Source: Rhizobium mongolense USDA 1844
GTDB lineage: Bacteria > Pseudomonadota > Alphaproteobacteria > Rhizobiales > Rhizobiaceae
Length of the DNA: 64,000 nt
Reading direction: 5' to 3'
NCBI RefSeq assembly: GCF_000419765.1
Contig: NZ_ATTQ01000017.1
Location: 1-64,000 of the forward strand
Part shown: piece after piece, positions 46,606 to 55,610 of the stretch
Numbering within the stretch: position 1 is the first letter of the stretch
How the letters are laid out: the number at the start of each line of letters is the position of its first letter
Notes under the pieces: generated by a model
Told to the model about the DNA's origin: nothing
Seen by the model: the letters and a program-made list of their open reading frames with translations, nothing else
Database searches by the model: none
Made by a program: the position numbers and the translations under genes

Positions 46606-47660
46606 CAGAGCCTCCGTCCGTCTTCGTCGAAAATGAACACGTTGCGGCTGTCGATTGCCCAAGTGACCTCGTCGCCGATCTTGATGTCGTGGCGGACCGG
46701 TTGGATGGAGCGCAGCAGTGGTCCCCCGGCAAGCCGCACGTCATAAAGATTTTCACGGCCCTGCGTTTCGGCGAAGTTCACGACGCCTGTGACCGGCACG
46801 TCGCCGGTTGGATTGTAGTGCTCCGGCCGCACGCCGAGCATCAGCTTGGCGCCATCGGAGGCGTCCACCGAAGCGGGGAGTGGAACTTTGATCTCGCTGC
46901 CTGGAATGGAGAAGACACCCTTTGCCGCCACGCCGTGCAGGAAGGTGATCGGCGGGTTTCCCAGGAAGCCGGCAACGAAGGCGGTGCGCGGGTCGCTATA
47001 CATCTCTGCCGGTGTTGCGATCTGTATGATCTCACCTTCTTTCATGATGGCGATGCGGTCGCACATGCTCATGGCTTCCACCTGGTCGTGGGTGACCAGG
47101 ATCGCGGTGATGCCCGTCTCGCGCTGGATGCGGCGGATTTCCGAGCGCATCTCCAGCCGGAGCTTTGCGTCGAGATTGGCGAGCGGCTCGTCGAGAAGCA
47201 GGACGTCCGGTTTGCGGATCAGCGCGCGGGCGAGCGCCACGCGCTGCTGCTGCCCGCCGGAAAGCTCAGAGGGGTGGCGGCCCATCAAGTTGCCGATCTG
47301 CACGAGAGCGGCGATGCGGTCGACCTCCTTGCGGATGTCGGCTGAGGGCATGGCCTTGACCTTCAGGGGAAAGCCGATGTTTTCGGCAACCGTCATGTGC
47401 GGATAAAGCGCATAGGACTGAAACACGACGCCGACATTTCGCACCTGGCTCGGAAGATCGGTAACATCGCGGTCACCGAACAGGATGCGGCCCCCAGTGG
47501 GGCGATGGATGCCGCAAACGGCAAAGAGCGTCGTCGACTTGCCGCAGCCCGAAGGACCGAGCAGGGCTAGCATCTCGCCGTGGGCCACTTGCAGGTTCAT
47601 GTTCTCGATGACCTTGGTGGCGCCGAAGCTCTTCGAGAAATTGTCGAGGAGGATACGCAT
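46605..47660 (-). CDS. CUT1 ABC importer ATPase (UgpC/MalK type)
   Basis: A 351-residue ATPase with Walker A GPSGCGKST, signature LSGGQQQR, Walker B DVLLLDEPLANLD, H-loop VTHDQVEA, and the C-terminal regulatory domain (about 235-351) with LGVRPEHY. Its start overlaps the permease stop by one base. It belongs to the same coupled operon as the phosphodiesterase. UgpC-like ATPases serve glycerol-3-phosphate and glycerophosphodiester import in E. coli, which fits this context. Confidence 0.92.
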   Translation of the reverse strand: MRILLDNFSKSFGATKVIENMNLQVAHGEMLALLGPSGCGKSTTLFAVCGIHRPTGGRILFGDRDVTDLPSQVRNVGVVFQSYALYPHMTVAENIGFPLKVKAMPSADIRKEVDRIAALVQIGNLMGRHPSELSGGQQQRVALARALIRKPDVLLLDEPLANLDAKLRLEMRSEIRRIQRETGITAILVTHDQVEAMSMCDRIAIMKEGEIIQIATPAEMYSDPRTAFVAGFLGNPPITFLHGVAAKGVFSIPGSEIKVPLPASVDASDGAKLMLGVRPEHYNPTGDVPVTGVVNFAETQGRENLYDVRLAGGPLLRSIQPVRHDIKIGDEVTWAIDSRNVFIFDEDGRRL

Positions 47661-48502
47661 CAGCCTTTGCTCCCGCCGCCATAGATATTCATGAGATATT
47701 TGTGGAAGAATCCGTAAAGCAGCAGCACCGGGATCACGTAGAACACGCCTACCGCCTTGAAGGTGCCGAAGTCGAAATTGTTGTCATCGGCGATCAGCCC
47801 CGAAAGGTACACCGAGAGCACCTGTACCTGACCGCCTGGGGCCAATACCTGCGGCAGGATGAATTCTCCCCAGCCCGAAAGGAAGGAGAAGAGCGCCAGC
47901 GCCATGATCGCAGGACGCACCTGCGGCAGCACGAGACTGCGCCAGACCCTAAAGCGCGAGGCACCGTCGACGACACCGGCCATTTCTATCTCCCAGGGCA
48001 CGCTGTCGTAGAACCCTTTCATCAGCCATATGCCGAGTGGCAGATCGATTGCGGCCTTCACAAGGATGACGCCGATCAGTGAATTATAGAGTCCGACCAT
48101 CTGCAGTACGATGAAGATCGCGATGATGAGTGTGACCGACGGGAAGGCGTGCAGCACCATGACGCCGGCAAGGAAGAAGCCGCGGGCAGGCACGTTCAGC
48201 CGCGACAGCACATAGCCCGCCATGGAAGAGACGAGGAGTACGACGGCCGTCGTACTCGCGGTGAAGATCAGCGTGTTCAGCGTCACCAGCCAGATGTTCG
48301 GCCTTCCAGGCGGCGTCTGCCAAAGGAATGTCCAGTGCCGCAGGGTAAGCGTATCGGGCATCAGCGCCGCCGGTTGCTTGTCGGTGATCGTATCGATGAA
48401 GAGATAGGCATACATCAGCACCAGCGGCAGGCTGACGATGGCGAGCGCCAGAATGACCGGCCAGGTGCGGTAGTTCGCTGAGGGCTGCGATTTCTCCGCC
48501 AT
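47660..48502 (-). CDS. CUT1 ABC importer permease (MalG/UgpE type)
   Basis: A 280-residue inner-membrane permease of about six helices with the docking loop WEIEMAGVVDGASRFRVWRSLVLPQVRP. The ATG at 48502 is two bases beyond the previous stop; a TTG two codons upstream is an alternative. It pairs with the unusually long permease encoded just upstream. Its C-terminus FHKYLMNIYGGGSKG resembles other CUT1 permeases. Confidence 0.9.
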   Translation of the reverse strand: MAEKSQPSANYRTWPVILALAIVSLPLVLMYAYLFIDTITDKQPAALMPDTLTLRHWTFLWQTPPGRPNIWLVTLNTLIFTASTTAVVLLVSSMAGYVLSRLNVPARGFFLAGVMVLHAFPSVTLIIAIFIVLQMVGLYNSLIGVILVKAAIDLPLGIWLMKGFYDSVPWEIEMAGVVDGASRFRVWRSLVLPQVRPAIMALALFSFLSGWGEFILPQVLAPGGQVQVLSVYLSGLIADDNNFDFGTFKAVGVFYVIPVLLLYGFFHKYLMNIYGGGSKG

Positions 48503-48504
48503 GA

Positions 48505-49806
48505 TCAATCCTCGATGAGCGGCCGCGCAACCAGCGTGGCGTAATTGAAGACGCGCAGATAGGCGAGCGACAGGATGATGCCGATAATCACGAGGACGAG
48601 CGCCATGGCGGCGCCAAGGCCATATTCCAGATTACCCGCATAGTTATTGAGCGCCGTGTGATAGGCGGCAAGCGACCAGACTTCGGTCGCCTTGCCCGGC
48701 CCGCCGCGGGTCGAAAGGAGGATTTCGTTGAAGGAGGCAAGCAGCGACAGCGTCTGGTAGCAGGTGACGAACAGGATCGGCCAGCGCATCTGCGGCAGGA
48801 TGATGTAGCGGATCTGCTGCCAGCGGCTGGCGCCATCCACCTCGCTTGCGAAGAACTGGCTCTTCGGGATCGCCTTCAGCGCCGAGGAAAAGACCAGCAT
48901 GCCCATCGAGGCGCCGATGAAGCCGTTGATCAGCACCACGAAGAGCCAAGCGTTATAAGCGTTGTCGAGAAGATAGTTCTTCGGCGAGTAGCCGAACTTG
49001 CCCATGAAGGTGGAGATGAAGCCGGTATCCCAGGCGAGCCATTTCCACATCAGCACATAGATAACGACGGGCGTGATGCGCGGCAGGAGCCAGACGGACC
49101 GAAAAATCGTTGCCTGCGTGTTCGGCATGTAGTGAGTCCAGATCGCGAGGAGCATGGCGTAGCTCGTGTTGAAGAGCACGAGCACAAGGGCGACGTAGAG
49201 CAATGTGTTGAAAAGGATCTGCGCCATGTCCGGTGACGAGGCGATGCGCGAGAAGTTCTCCGTCGTCCAGCTCCAGCCGGTGTAGGTCGCGCTGGCGAGG
49301 CCTTCCTTCTGTTCCGGCGTCATCTTGAAGCCGAACTTGTCGAGCGAGGTGAAAAGGTCCTCCTTGCTCGAGAAACGCAGATTGGCAACGGAGCGGTTGA
49401 ACTGCTCTGAGATTTGCTTGACGTCCCGGGTCGATGGCCGGTCGTTAAGATCCTTGATCATGCGCTCGGCTTCGCGGCGTGAAGAGAAGACCTCACCGAG
49501 ATGTTTTTCGCGCAGCTCCATGGCGATGCCAGGCTCAAGCGCAAGGCCCTCGACGCCCTTGATACCCTCCTCGTCGATCGCGTAGCGCGGCTCGGTAAGC
49601 TGCTGCACGACCTCCGGCATCTCGCCCTTGAGCGCGATGAGCGAATTTGGGGCGATCTGGTAGGCGCCGCCCGAAATGCCCGTGGCGGTCGTCATGTTCG
49701 TGAAGGAAAAGACGGCGGTTAGGACTACCGGCATCAAGAAGAACAGCACAATCATGATCGCGGCCGGCGCGATCATTATGAGCCCGAGCGTTCTGGACGA
49801 TCTCAT
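48505..49806 (-). CDS. CUT1 ABC importer permease with large periplasmic loop (MalF-like)
   Basis: A 433-residue permease, about 130 residues longer than the usual CUT1 form. After the first helix (about 7-33) a hydrophilic stretch of roughly 150 residues (about 40-190) contains charged, helical sequence such as EGLALEPGIAMELREKHLGEVFSSRREAE, before the remaining helices and docking loop SQFFASEVDGASRWQQIRYIILPQMRWP. This is reminiscent of the P2 domain of MalF, which contacts the binding protein. Follows the binding-protein gene after 55 bases. Confidence 0.9.
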   Translation of the reverse strand: MRSSRTLGLIMIAPAAIMIVLFFLMPVVLTAVFSFTNMTTATGISGGAYQIAPNSLIALKGEMPEVVQQLTEPRYAIDEEGIKGVEGLALEPGIAMELREKHLGEVFSSRREAERMIKDLNDRPSTRDVKQISEQFNRSVANLRFSSKEDLFTSLDKFGFKMTPEQKEGLASATYTGWSWTTENFSRIASSPDMAQILFNTLLYVALVLVLFNTSYAMLLAIWTHYMPNTQATIFRSVWLLPRITPVVIYVLMWKWLAWDTGFISTFMGKFGYSPKNYLLDNAYNAWLFVVLINGFIGASMGMLVFSSALKAIPKSQFFASEVDGASRWQQIRYIILPQMRWPILFVTCYQTLSLLASFNEILLSTRGGPGKATEVWSLAAYHTALNNYAGNLEYGLGAAMALVLVIIGIILSLAYLRVFNYATLVARPLIED

Positions 49807-49824
49807 GAAAGCCTCCGCAAAATA

Positions 49825-49848
49825 TCCGGGCGGATGAGGCCGCCCGGA
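49825..49848 (-). terminator. Hairpin between binding-protein and permease genes
   Basis: A perfect 9-bp stem, TCCGGGCGG/CCGCCCGGA, with a 6-base loop, in the 55-base gap. Flanking GCCTCCG (49811-49817) and CGGAGGC (49845-49851) allow a competing fold. No T-run; a likely mRNA-processing or partial-termination signal. Confidence 0.6.
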
Positions 49849-49861
49849 GGCTTGCTTGCGC

Positions 49862-51208
49862 TTAGCGGATGATGATTTTGTCGCCGAGCGTGCTCTTCAG
49901 CTCGCCTTCTACGTCGTTGACGGCAGCATCGACGCTCTTGGCGCCTGTCCAGGAGGCCTCGAGGCCCTTCCACATGATGTTCCAGTAGGTGCCGAAATCG
50001 GCATTGTTGGGCATCGCGTTGGCGTAGGGCAGAAGCCGCTCGGTGGCTTCGCGCGTCCAGCGGTCGGAGGAGTAGAGCTCGATCTCGGTTTCCGACTTCG
50101 AAATGCCGAGATGCGCGGACTTGACCGCATGCAGCACATTGATGCGCGGCTCGGAGGCGATCTTGATCAACTGGGCGGCAATCTCGGTGTCGTCCTTGTC
50201 GTGGCCCGAGGTCAGAAGATAGACCAGCGGATGCGTCAGCGTGTTGGCTTTGCCACCCTCGCCGGCCGGGATCAGTGTGAAGATGACGTTGCCGAAAAAG
50301 TCCTTCAAGCCTTCCTGGTTGACGTAGCGGGCATAATGCCAGGTGCCGCCGTGCCAGATCCCGGCCTTGCCGGAAGCCACTTCCTTCCACCACTGGTCGG
50401 CCGGCATCCCGATATGGTTCTTCTTGGTGACGCCGTCTTTTACAGCATCGGCGAAGAACTGGTACGCGCGCTGCATCGCAGCTTTGTCGAAGACCAGCTT
50501 GCCGTCTTCTTCCATCGTCCCGCCGAAGCTCGTGTAAAATTGCCAGAAATCCGGACCGTTGGTGTAGCGCGGGTAGAAGCCATAGCCTGGCTGCACGAGG
50601 CCCTTGTCCTGCATCTTCTTGGCGTCTTCCAGCAGGTTCTTCATCGTGTAGCTGCCGTCCTGGACCTTCTGCGGCAGAGCGTCGAGATCAGCATCGTTAT
50701 ATCCGATCGCCTTCATGTGAGGCTTCCAGAAGAACATCGGGCGAGACTCGGCGTCCTGCGGGATGCCGTAGACCGTGCCGCTGAAGGAGGCAATGTCCAT
50801 TAGGTTTTCATAGATGTTGTTAAGCGGCCAGGAATCGAGGTCGACATAGTCCTCAATCGGCACGATCAGGCCGGACTGTGCCCAGGGGCCAATGTCCTCG
50901 TGGCCGGTGACGACGATGTTCGGAGCGGTTTTCGCCTCGGCGGCAAGCGTCATCGCCTGCTTGAAGTCCTCCCAGCCGCTATAGGCCTTTTTCTCGACCT
51001 TGATCTTGAGGTCTTCGCCCTTGATAGCGGCTTCTCGCTGAAGCTGCTCGGCTGCAATATCGATTGCGTCGAGGCGATAGACGTCGTTTGGGCCTGTGCC
51101 GCCGGCCCAGACCGTAACGGTCAGATCCTTGGCAAAGGACAGGGCGGTCGTCGAGGCTAGGATGGCGGCCGCGACGGTCATGCACTTCAATGTCGGCAAA
51201 ATAGTCAT
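49862..51208 (-). CDS. Periplasmic binding protein of the phosphodiester-linked CUT1 importer
   Basis: A 448-residue family 1 solute-binding protein. The signal peptide ends near residue 24 (TTALSFA) before KDLTVTVWAGGTGPNDVYRL. Sugar-binder features include PNIVVTGHEDIGPWAQSGLIVPIEDY and GTVYGIPQDAESRPMFFWK. The ATG at 51208 is preceded by GGGGAGATGAAGAG. First gene of the operon, 410 bases from the convergent end of tetR. The ligand is unknown; a glycerophosphodiester or sugar phosphodiester is inferred from the downstream enzymes. Confidence 0.9.
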   Translation of the reverse strand: MTILPTLKCMTVAAAILASTTALSFAKDLTVTVWAGGTGPNDVYRLDAIDIAAEQLQREAAIKGEDLKIKVEKKAYSGWEDFKQAMTLAAEAKTAPNIVVTGHEDIGPWAQSGLIVPIEDYVDLDSWPLNNIYENLMDIASFSGTVYGIPQDAESRPMFFWKPHMKAIGYNDADLDALPQKVQDGSYTMKNLLEDAKKMQDKGLVQPGYGFYPRYTNGPDFWQFYTSFGGTMEEDGKLVFDKAAMQRAYQFFADAVKDGVTKKNHIGMPADQWWKEVASGKAGIWHGGTWHYARYVNQEGLKDFFGNVIFTLIPAGEGGKANTLTHPLVYLLTSGHDKDDTEIAAQLIKIASEPRINVLHAVKSAHLGISKSETEIELYSSDRWTREATERLLPYANAMPNNADFGTYWNIMWKGLEASWTGAKSVDAAVNDVEGELKSTLGDKIIIR

Positions 51209-51618
51209 CTCTTCATCTCCCCAGAGATTGGTGCGAGCCTCTTGGCGGGCCATCACCATTGCTGACGGCCGGCCCGGAGATCCCATGAAAAGCGCGAACG
51301 GTTTCCGCTCTAGGGGATCTGCGTAACGACCGCGTGACAATATTGAGCACGTGTGCAAAATTATTATGACTCGGTGGAAAAACATTGCAAGCGACGTTTC
51401 GCAGCGCGCCGAATCCGGCTTCGAAAACCCTTCGGACCGCATCCTCCTTCGACAGGAGAACAGTATAGCGCTGCGAATATTCCAAACCATCCGGTCGCCT
51501 TGCCCAGAACCCACCGTTTCGCGGTAGCCCCCCGCTGTCCTATTCCGGTCCTGACCGCTGGTCGCGTAAATCTCATCCGGCGGGTTGGCCGGCAAAGTTT
51601 TGCGCAACGGCTCTCATT
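51209..51618. other. 410-base intergenic region without a gene
   Basis: The stretch between the binding-protein start and the tetR stop has no credible coding frame. It must hold the promoter of the importer operon (minus strand). Apart from the LacI-like palindrome at 51343-51358 I see no other clear element; the short frames on either strand lack ribosome-binding sites and family resemblance. Confidence 0.6.
51343..51358. promoter_or_regulatory. Candidate LacI-family operator of the phosphodiester importer operon
   Basis: TTGAGCACGTGTGCAA: symmetric TTG/CAA ends around a CACGTG core with a central CG step, the common form of LacI-family operators. It is 135 bases upstream of the binding-protein start. 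The regulator encoded within the operon is the natural candidate to bind it. Confidence 0.45.
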
Positions 51619-52308
51619 TTATTGAGAGTCATCAAGCAAAGCTCGGACAAAGCTCGTTTCAGCTACGTCGATCGTTCCCTCGGGCAACTTCAGGACGCGA
51701 TCGATGGCAGTACCATAGAGCCTGAGGCGATTGTCGAGCATCTTCACGGCCTGCTCGACATTGCCCTCGCGGCTCCTTATCAGGGCCTCGCGCATCACGC
51801 TGCTGAGGGAAAGCCGAAAGAGGAGAAGCATCTCTGCGTACGCTTCGGCGTCTGGCGCGTCGAAGAGACCCTCCTCTGTTCCCTTTCGGAGAACATCGGC
51901 CAAAAGCGGGACCACGATGCGGGTCACAGCCTGATCGATGCGGTGGAACAGCACGATGTTTTCCGGGCGGGAGATGACATCGAATACTGTTCGCAGTTGC
52001 GGGGCAAGCTCGACCTTGAGGCGCCGCGATCCTGCGAACAAAATGTTCAGCCGTCCCACGGCGTCGAGCGTAGGATCGTCCAGGAGCGGTCGAATCTCTT
52101 CAAGGCTTTCGCGGGCAAGGCGGGCAGCGAATGCTTCAAGCAGCGCCTCCTTGGAGGGAAAATAGTGATAGAAGGCACCCTTCGACACGCCTGCTTCGCG
52201 AATGATGTCGTTGATCGTGGTATGATCGTAGCCATGAGCGAAGAAGAGCCGCTGAGCGCAATCCAACAATTCGCCCGAGCGGATTTCTGGGTGTTTTCTG
52301 ACACGCAT
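51619..52308 (-). CDS. TetR-family transcriptional repressor
   Basis: A 229-residue regulator with a standard N-terminal TetR helix-turn-helix (about 8-55, TTINDIIREAGVSKGAFYHYFPSKEALL) and a variable ligand-binding C-terminal domain. It is divergent from an efflux/export operon, and a perfect 19-bp palindrome lies 78 bases from its start. It should repress both genes until an exported compound, or a related signal, binds. Confidence 0.92.
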   Translation of the reverse strand: MRVRKHPEIRSGELLDCAQRLFFAHGYDHTTINDIIREAGVSKGAFYHYFPSKEALLEAFAARLARESLEEIRPLLDDPTLDAVGRLNILFAGSRRLKVELAPQLRTVFDVISRPENIVLFHRIDQAVTRIVVPLLADVLRKGTEEGLFDAPDAEAYAEMLLLFRLSLSSVMREALIRSREGNVEQAVKMLDNRLRLYGTAIDRVLKLPEGTIDVAETSFVRALLDDSQ

Positions 52309-52386
52309 CGCGGCGCTCGTTTCTTTCGTATGTTCCCCTGACCAGCGGAGCGGAATTCGATGCTGCGGTCGAATTCTTCAGATTTA

Positions 52387-52405
52387 TAGACCGACGGTCG
52401 GTCTA
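52387..52405. promoter_or_regulatory. TetR operator (perfect palindrome)
   Basis: TAGACCGACGGTCGGTCTA, a perfect inverted repeat with 9-base arms and a central G. For the plus-strand export operon it covers a TAGACC -35-like element and the spacer before CTATAG at 52409-52414, so a bound repressor would block RNA polymerase. The form is typical of AcrR/TetR sites. Confidence 0.75.
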
Positions 52406-52447
52406 ATGCTATAGGTTCGGCAACAGCAGCAGTTCAAGGCAGATGGC

Positions 52448-53455
52448 GTGAGACCGTTCCGCTTGCTTTCCGTTGTCGTCGCTCTCTCCTTGGCAGGCGG
52501 TTTGGCCGCTTGGTATGTCTGGCACCCCATCCCCGTATCGGTCGTCGTCCCGGCGCGTGGTAGTGCTGCCGAAATCGTCTATGCCAGTGGCGTTGTTGAA
52601 CCTCTGACTTGGGCAAAAGTCACGCCGCTGGTACGCGAACGGATCGTCGAGCAATGCAACTGCGAAGGTGCAGCCGTAAAAAGGGGCGACATACTTGCTC
52701 GCCTCGATGACAGCGAGGCGAGGGCGGCCCTTGCCGAGCTCGAGGCGCGGCTCGCGCTGGCGGAGCAGGAATTTCGGCGCTACAATTTGATGCTGGAGAA
52801 AAACACCGCAGCCCAGCAGTCAGTCGACCGGGCAAGCAGTGAGGTGCAGCAGCTCAAGGCGCTGGCGGCCGGCCAACGGGCACGCCTTGACAGCTTCATC
52901 ATTCGCGCTCCGATCGATGGTGTCGTGCTTCGCCAAGACGGCGAAGTGGGCGAAGTCGCCGATCTCGGAACGGCGCTCTTCTGGGTTGGGGAACAAAAAC
53001 CGCTGCTCGTGGTCGCGGATGTCAACGAGGAGGATATTCCTCGGCTCCGGCTGGGACAGAAGGCCCTGCTCAAATCTGATGCCTTCAAGGATCAGACCCT
53101 CGATGCAACCGTCAGCAGCATAACGCCGAAGGGCGATCCGGTGACGAAGACTTATCGCGTGAAGCTGCGTCTTCCCGACGACACGCCGCTGATGATCGGT
53201 ATGTCGACTGATGTGAACGTCATCGTCCGCGTCTCGGAAAATGCACTGCTGGTTCCCGCCGTTGCGATGCAGGCTGAGAAAGTCTTCATCGTCGAAGGAA
53301 ACTCCGCCCGGCTGCGTGAGATCAAATCCGGTATCCGCGGCCCGAGTGGCATCGAGATTAGGTCCGGTCTGGATGAAAAGGCGCGCGTGATTTCACCGTT
53401 TCCGCAGGACCTGAAGGATGGGGCCCGGGTTACGATAACCGGTGCTGCGAAGTGA
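52448..53455 (+). CDS. HlyD-like periplasmic adaptor (membrane fusion) protein
   Basis: A 335-residue adaptor with an N-terminal membrane anchor (about 5-25), a beta-barrel/lipoyl-like segment (GAAVKRGDILARLDDSEARAALAELEARLALAEQEF), a coiled-coil hairpin (about 85-140), the second lipoyl half (APIDGVVLRQDGEVGEV) and a C-terminal beta-barrel. The start is GTG at 52448; the nearby ATG is out of frame. It would link the ABC exporter below to an outer-membrane channel, which is not encoded here. Confidence 0.88.
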   Translation: MRPFRLLSVVVALSLAGGLAAWYVWHPIPVSVVVPARGSAAEIVYASGVVEPLTWAKVTPLVRERIVEQCNCEGAAVKRGDILARLDDSEARAALAELEARLALAEQEFRRYNLMLEKNTAAQQSVDRASSEVQQLKALAAGQRARLDSFIIRAPIDGVVLRQDGEVGEVADLGTALFWVGEQKPLLVVADVNEEDIPRLRLGQKALLKSDAFKDQTLDATVSSITPKGDPVTKTYRVKLRLPDDTPLMIGMSTDVNVIVRVSENALLVPAVAMQAEKVFIVEGNSARLREIKSGIRGPSGIEIRSGLDEKARVISPFPQDLKDGARVTITGAAK

Positions 53456-53462
53456 GGTTCTG

Positions 53463-54704
53463 ATGCGGCTGATTTTCGAGATCGCCGTCACCCATATTGC
53501 CGGCCGCGGCCGGCAGACACTTGTTGCCGTGTTCGGCGTTGCCGTCGGTGTCGGGTTTTCCATCGCCATGGCGGCACTCATGCAGGGCGGACAGGACGAT
53601 TTTGTGGAACAGTTGATCAATACCATGCCGCATGTCGAGATCACCGACGAGCAGCGAACGGCGCGACAGCAGCCGGCCGAAACCGTATTCCATGCGACGG
53701 AGATCTTCGGACTGAGGCCGCGGGAGGACCGCCGCGGCATCATCAATCCGACTGCCGCGCGCTCCTGGCTCGAGGCATGGATACCCGGCCGGCTCGCACC
53801 GGACCTGAAGCTGCAAGGTGTCATTCGTTACTCCAGCCGCGAGGTCGGAGCATCCGTGATCGGCATCGAACCGGTCGCCGAGCGCAGCGTGTCGCCTATC
53901 ATCGGCGATTTCGTGGAGGGTAGTTTCGGAGCCCTTGCGGCAGGCGGGAACAATATCGTCATCGGCGATACGATGGCAAAACGCCTCGGCGCCGGACTGA
54001 ACGATACAGTTGCCGCGGTTTCGTCCGAGGGTCTCACGCGCAATTTCAAGATCGTCGGGCTCTTTCATACCGGTACGACCGCCCGGGATGAGGGCGAAGC
54101 TTATGTCCTGCTGAAGAACGCGCAGATCCTGAGCGCGCGCACCAACGCCATCAATGAGATCCGCATCAAGCTTGCCAATCCCGATGACGCACCAGTGGTG
54201 GCGCGCCGGATCGAGGCCGAACTCGGCTATAGGGCCGAGGCTTGGCAGGAGGCCAATGAATCGCTCCTCGAAGCGCTCGTGATCCGCAATGTCATCATGT
54301 ACACCGTTGTCGCAGCAATCATGCTGGTCGCTGGTTTTGGCATCTACAATATTATCTCGACGATTACTCACGAAAAGGCGCGCGATATCGCCATCATGAA
54401 GTCGCTCGGTTTTGCCGAGGCAGACATGCAGCGCCTGTTTCTGCTCGAAGGCGTCGCCATCGGGGCCGGCGGATCAGCGCTCGGTTGGCTGCTTGGCTTC
54501 TCGCTCGTCTATGCCTTGTCCCTGGTGCGCTTCGAGCTTGCTGCGACAGGGCAGGAAATAACACGTCTGCCGATTGCCTGGAGCATTCTGCATTACGCAA
54601 TTGCCTCAGGTTTCGCGCTCAGCTCGGCGGCTTTTGCCGGCTATCTCCCGGCTAGGCGTGCAGCACGCCTTAATCCCGTGGATATCATAAGGGGTGCGAC
54701 ATGA
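53463..54704 (+). CDS. MacB/FtsX-type ABC exporter permease
   Basis: A 413-residue inner-membrane protein with the MacB-like layout: first helix at about 18-40, a large periplasmic domain (about 45-270), then three helices in the C-terminal FtsX domain (ISTITHEKARDIAIMKSLGFAEADMQRLFLLEG and PARRAARLNPVDIIRG). The ATG at 53463 follows GAGG and gives the family start. It overlaps the ATPase gene by 4 bases. Together they form a tripartite efflux or lipoprotein-type exporter. Confidence 0.9.
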   Translation: MRLIFEIAVTHIAGRGRQTLVAVFGVAVGVGFSIAMAALMQGGQDDFVEQLINTMPHVEITDEQRTARQQPAETVFHATEIFGLRPREDRRGIINPTAARSWLEAWIPGRLAPDLKLQGVIRYSSREVGASVIGIEPVAERSVSPIIGDFVEGSFGALAAGGNNIVIGDTMAKRLGAGLNDTVAAVSSEGLTRNFKIVGLFHTGTTARDEGEAYVLLKNAQILSARTNAINEIRIKLANPDDAPVVARRIEAELGYRAEAWQEANESLLEALVIRNVIMYTVVAAIMLVAGFGIYNIISTITHEKARDIAIMKSLGFAEADMQRLFLLEGVAIGAGGSALGWLLGFSLVYALSLVRFELAATGQEITRLPIAWSILHYAIASGFALSSAAFAGYLPARRAARLNPVDIIRGAT

Positions 54705-55378
54705 GCGCCTTGATTGAAGCGAAGAACCTCACACGCATCTTGACGGAAACCGTCCCCGTAACACTGGTCGAGGATGTGTCTTTGACGATCGGTGAGCGGG
54801 AATTCGTTGCAATCACTGGACCTTCCGGTTCCGGCAAGTCTTCGCTGCTCTATCTGTTGGGACTGCTGGACGAGCCGACGAGCGGCAGGCTTTCGATAGG
54901 CGGCAGAGACACCGATCCGATGGACCAAAGGGAACGCGCCGAAACCCGCCTCTCTATGCTGGGCTTCGTCTTCCAGTTCCATTTCCTCCTGCCAGAATTT
55001 ACGGCGCGGCAGAACGTTGAGATCCCGATGCGCAAGCTTGGCCGTTTGAGCCGGCCGGCCATGCAGGCGCGAGCTGAAGAACTCTTGGCATCGCTTGGCC
55101 TTGCCGACCATATCGATAAGAGGCCAGATCAGCTTTCCGGCGGTCAACGGCAGCGGGTCGCTGTGGCACGCTCGCTTGCGAATGATCCACCCATCCTGCT
55201 TGCGGACGAGCCGACGGGAAGCCTCGACAGTCAAAGTTCTGAGCAGGTCTTTTCGATCCTCGAAGGGCTCGTGCGCGAACGCGGCAAGACGGTTGTCGCC
55301 GTCACCCATGATCTCGATATGGCGGCCCGTATGGGGCGGCGCATTCATCTCATGGATGGCAAGATCGCCCATCCTTGA
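54701..55378 (+). CDS. LolD/MacB-type ABC exporter ATPase
   Basis: A 225-residue ATPase with Walker A GPSGSGKSS, signature LSGGQRQRVAVARS, Walker B ILLADEPTGSLD and the H-loop VTHD. Short, domain-only ATPases of this kind drive FtsX-type permeases mechanically instead of by solute passage. The start overlaps the permease stop as ATGA. Last gene of the TetR-controlled export operon; the cargo is unknown, drug, peptide or glycolipid being typical for the family. Confidence 0.92.
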   Translation: MSALIEAKNLTRILTETVPVTLVEDVSLTIGEREFVAITGPSGSGKSSLLYLLGLLDEPTSGRLSIGGRDTDPMDQRERAETRLSMLGFVFQFHFLLPEFTARQNVEIPMRKLGRLSRPAMQARAEELLASLGLADHIDKRPDQLSGGQRQRVAVARSLANDPPILLADEPTGSLDSQSSEQVFSILEGLVRERGKTVVAVTHDLDMAARMGRRIHLMDGKIAHP

Positions 55379-55610
55379 GGTCGTGCGAGCGGAGGCATTT
55401 GGCTGTGGTCGAAATCCAATGGCGATGGTGAAGGCTCCGACCAATGCTCCGAAAAGCGCGACGACCTGGACGGCAAGGGCGATCATGCGGGCTGACGCTG
55501 GTCGAACGAAGCATGCGTATAGACCAACCACCAAGATCGCCGAGATGACGTTGCACTGCCAGGTCTCTCCGGTTTCAAATCTCGTCGCGGCGAGGAATAA
55601 ACGGGTTGGG

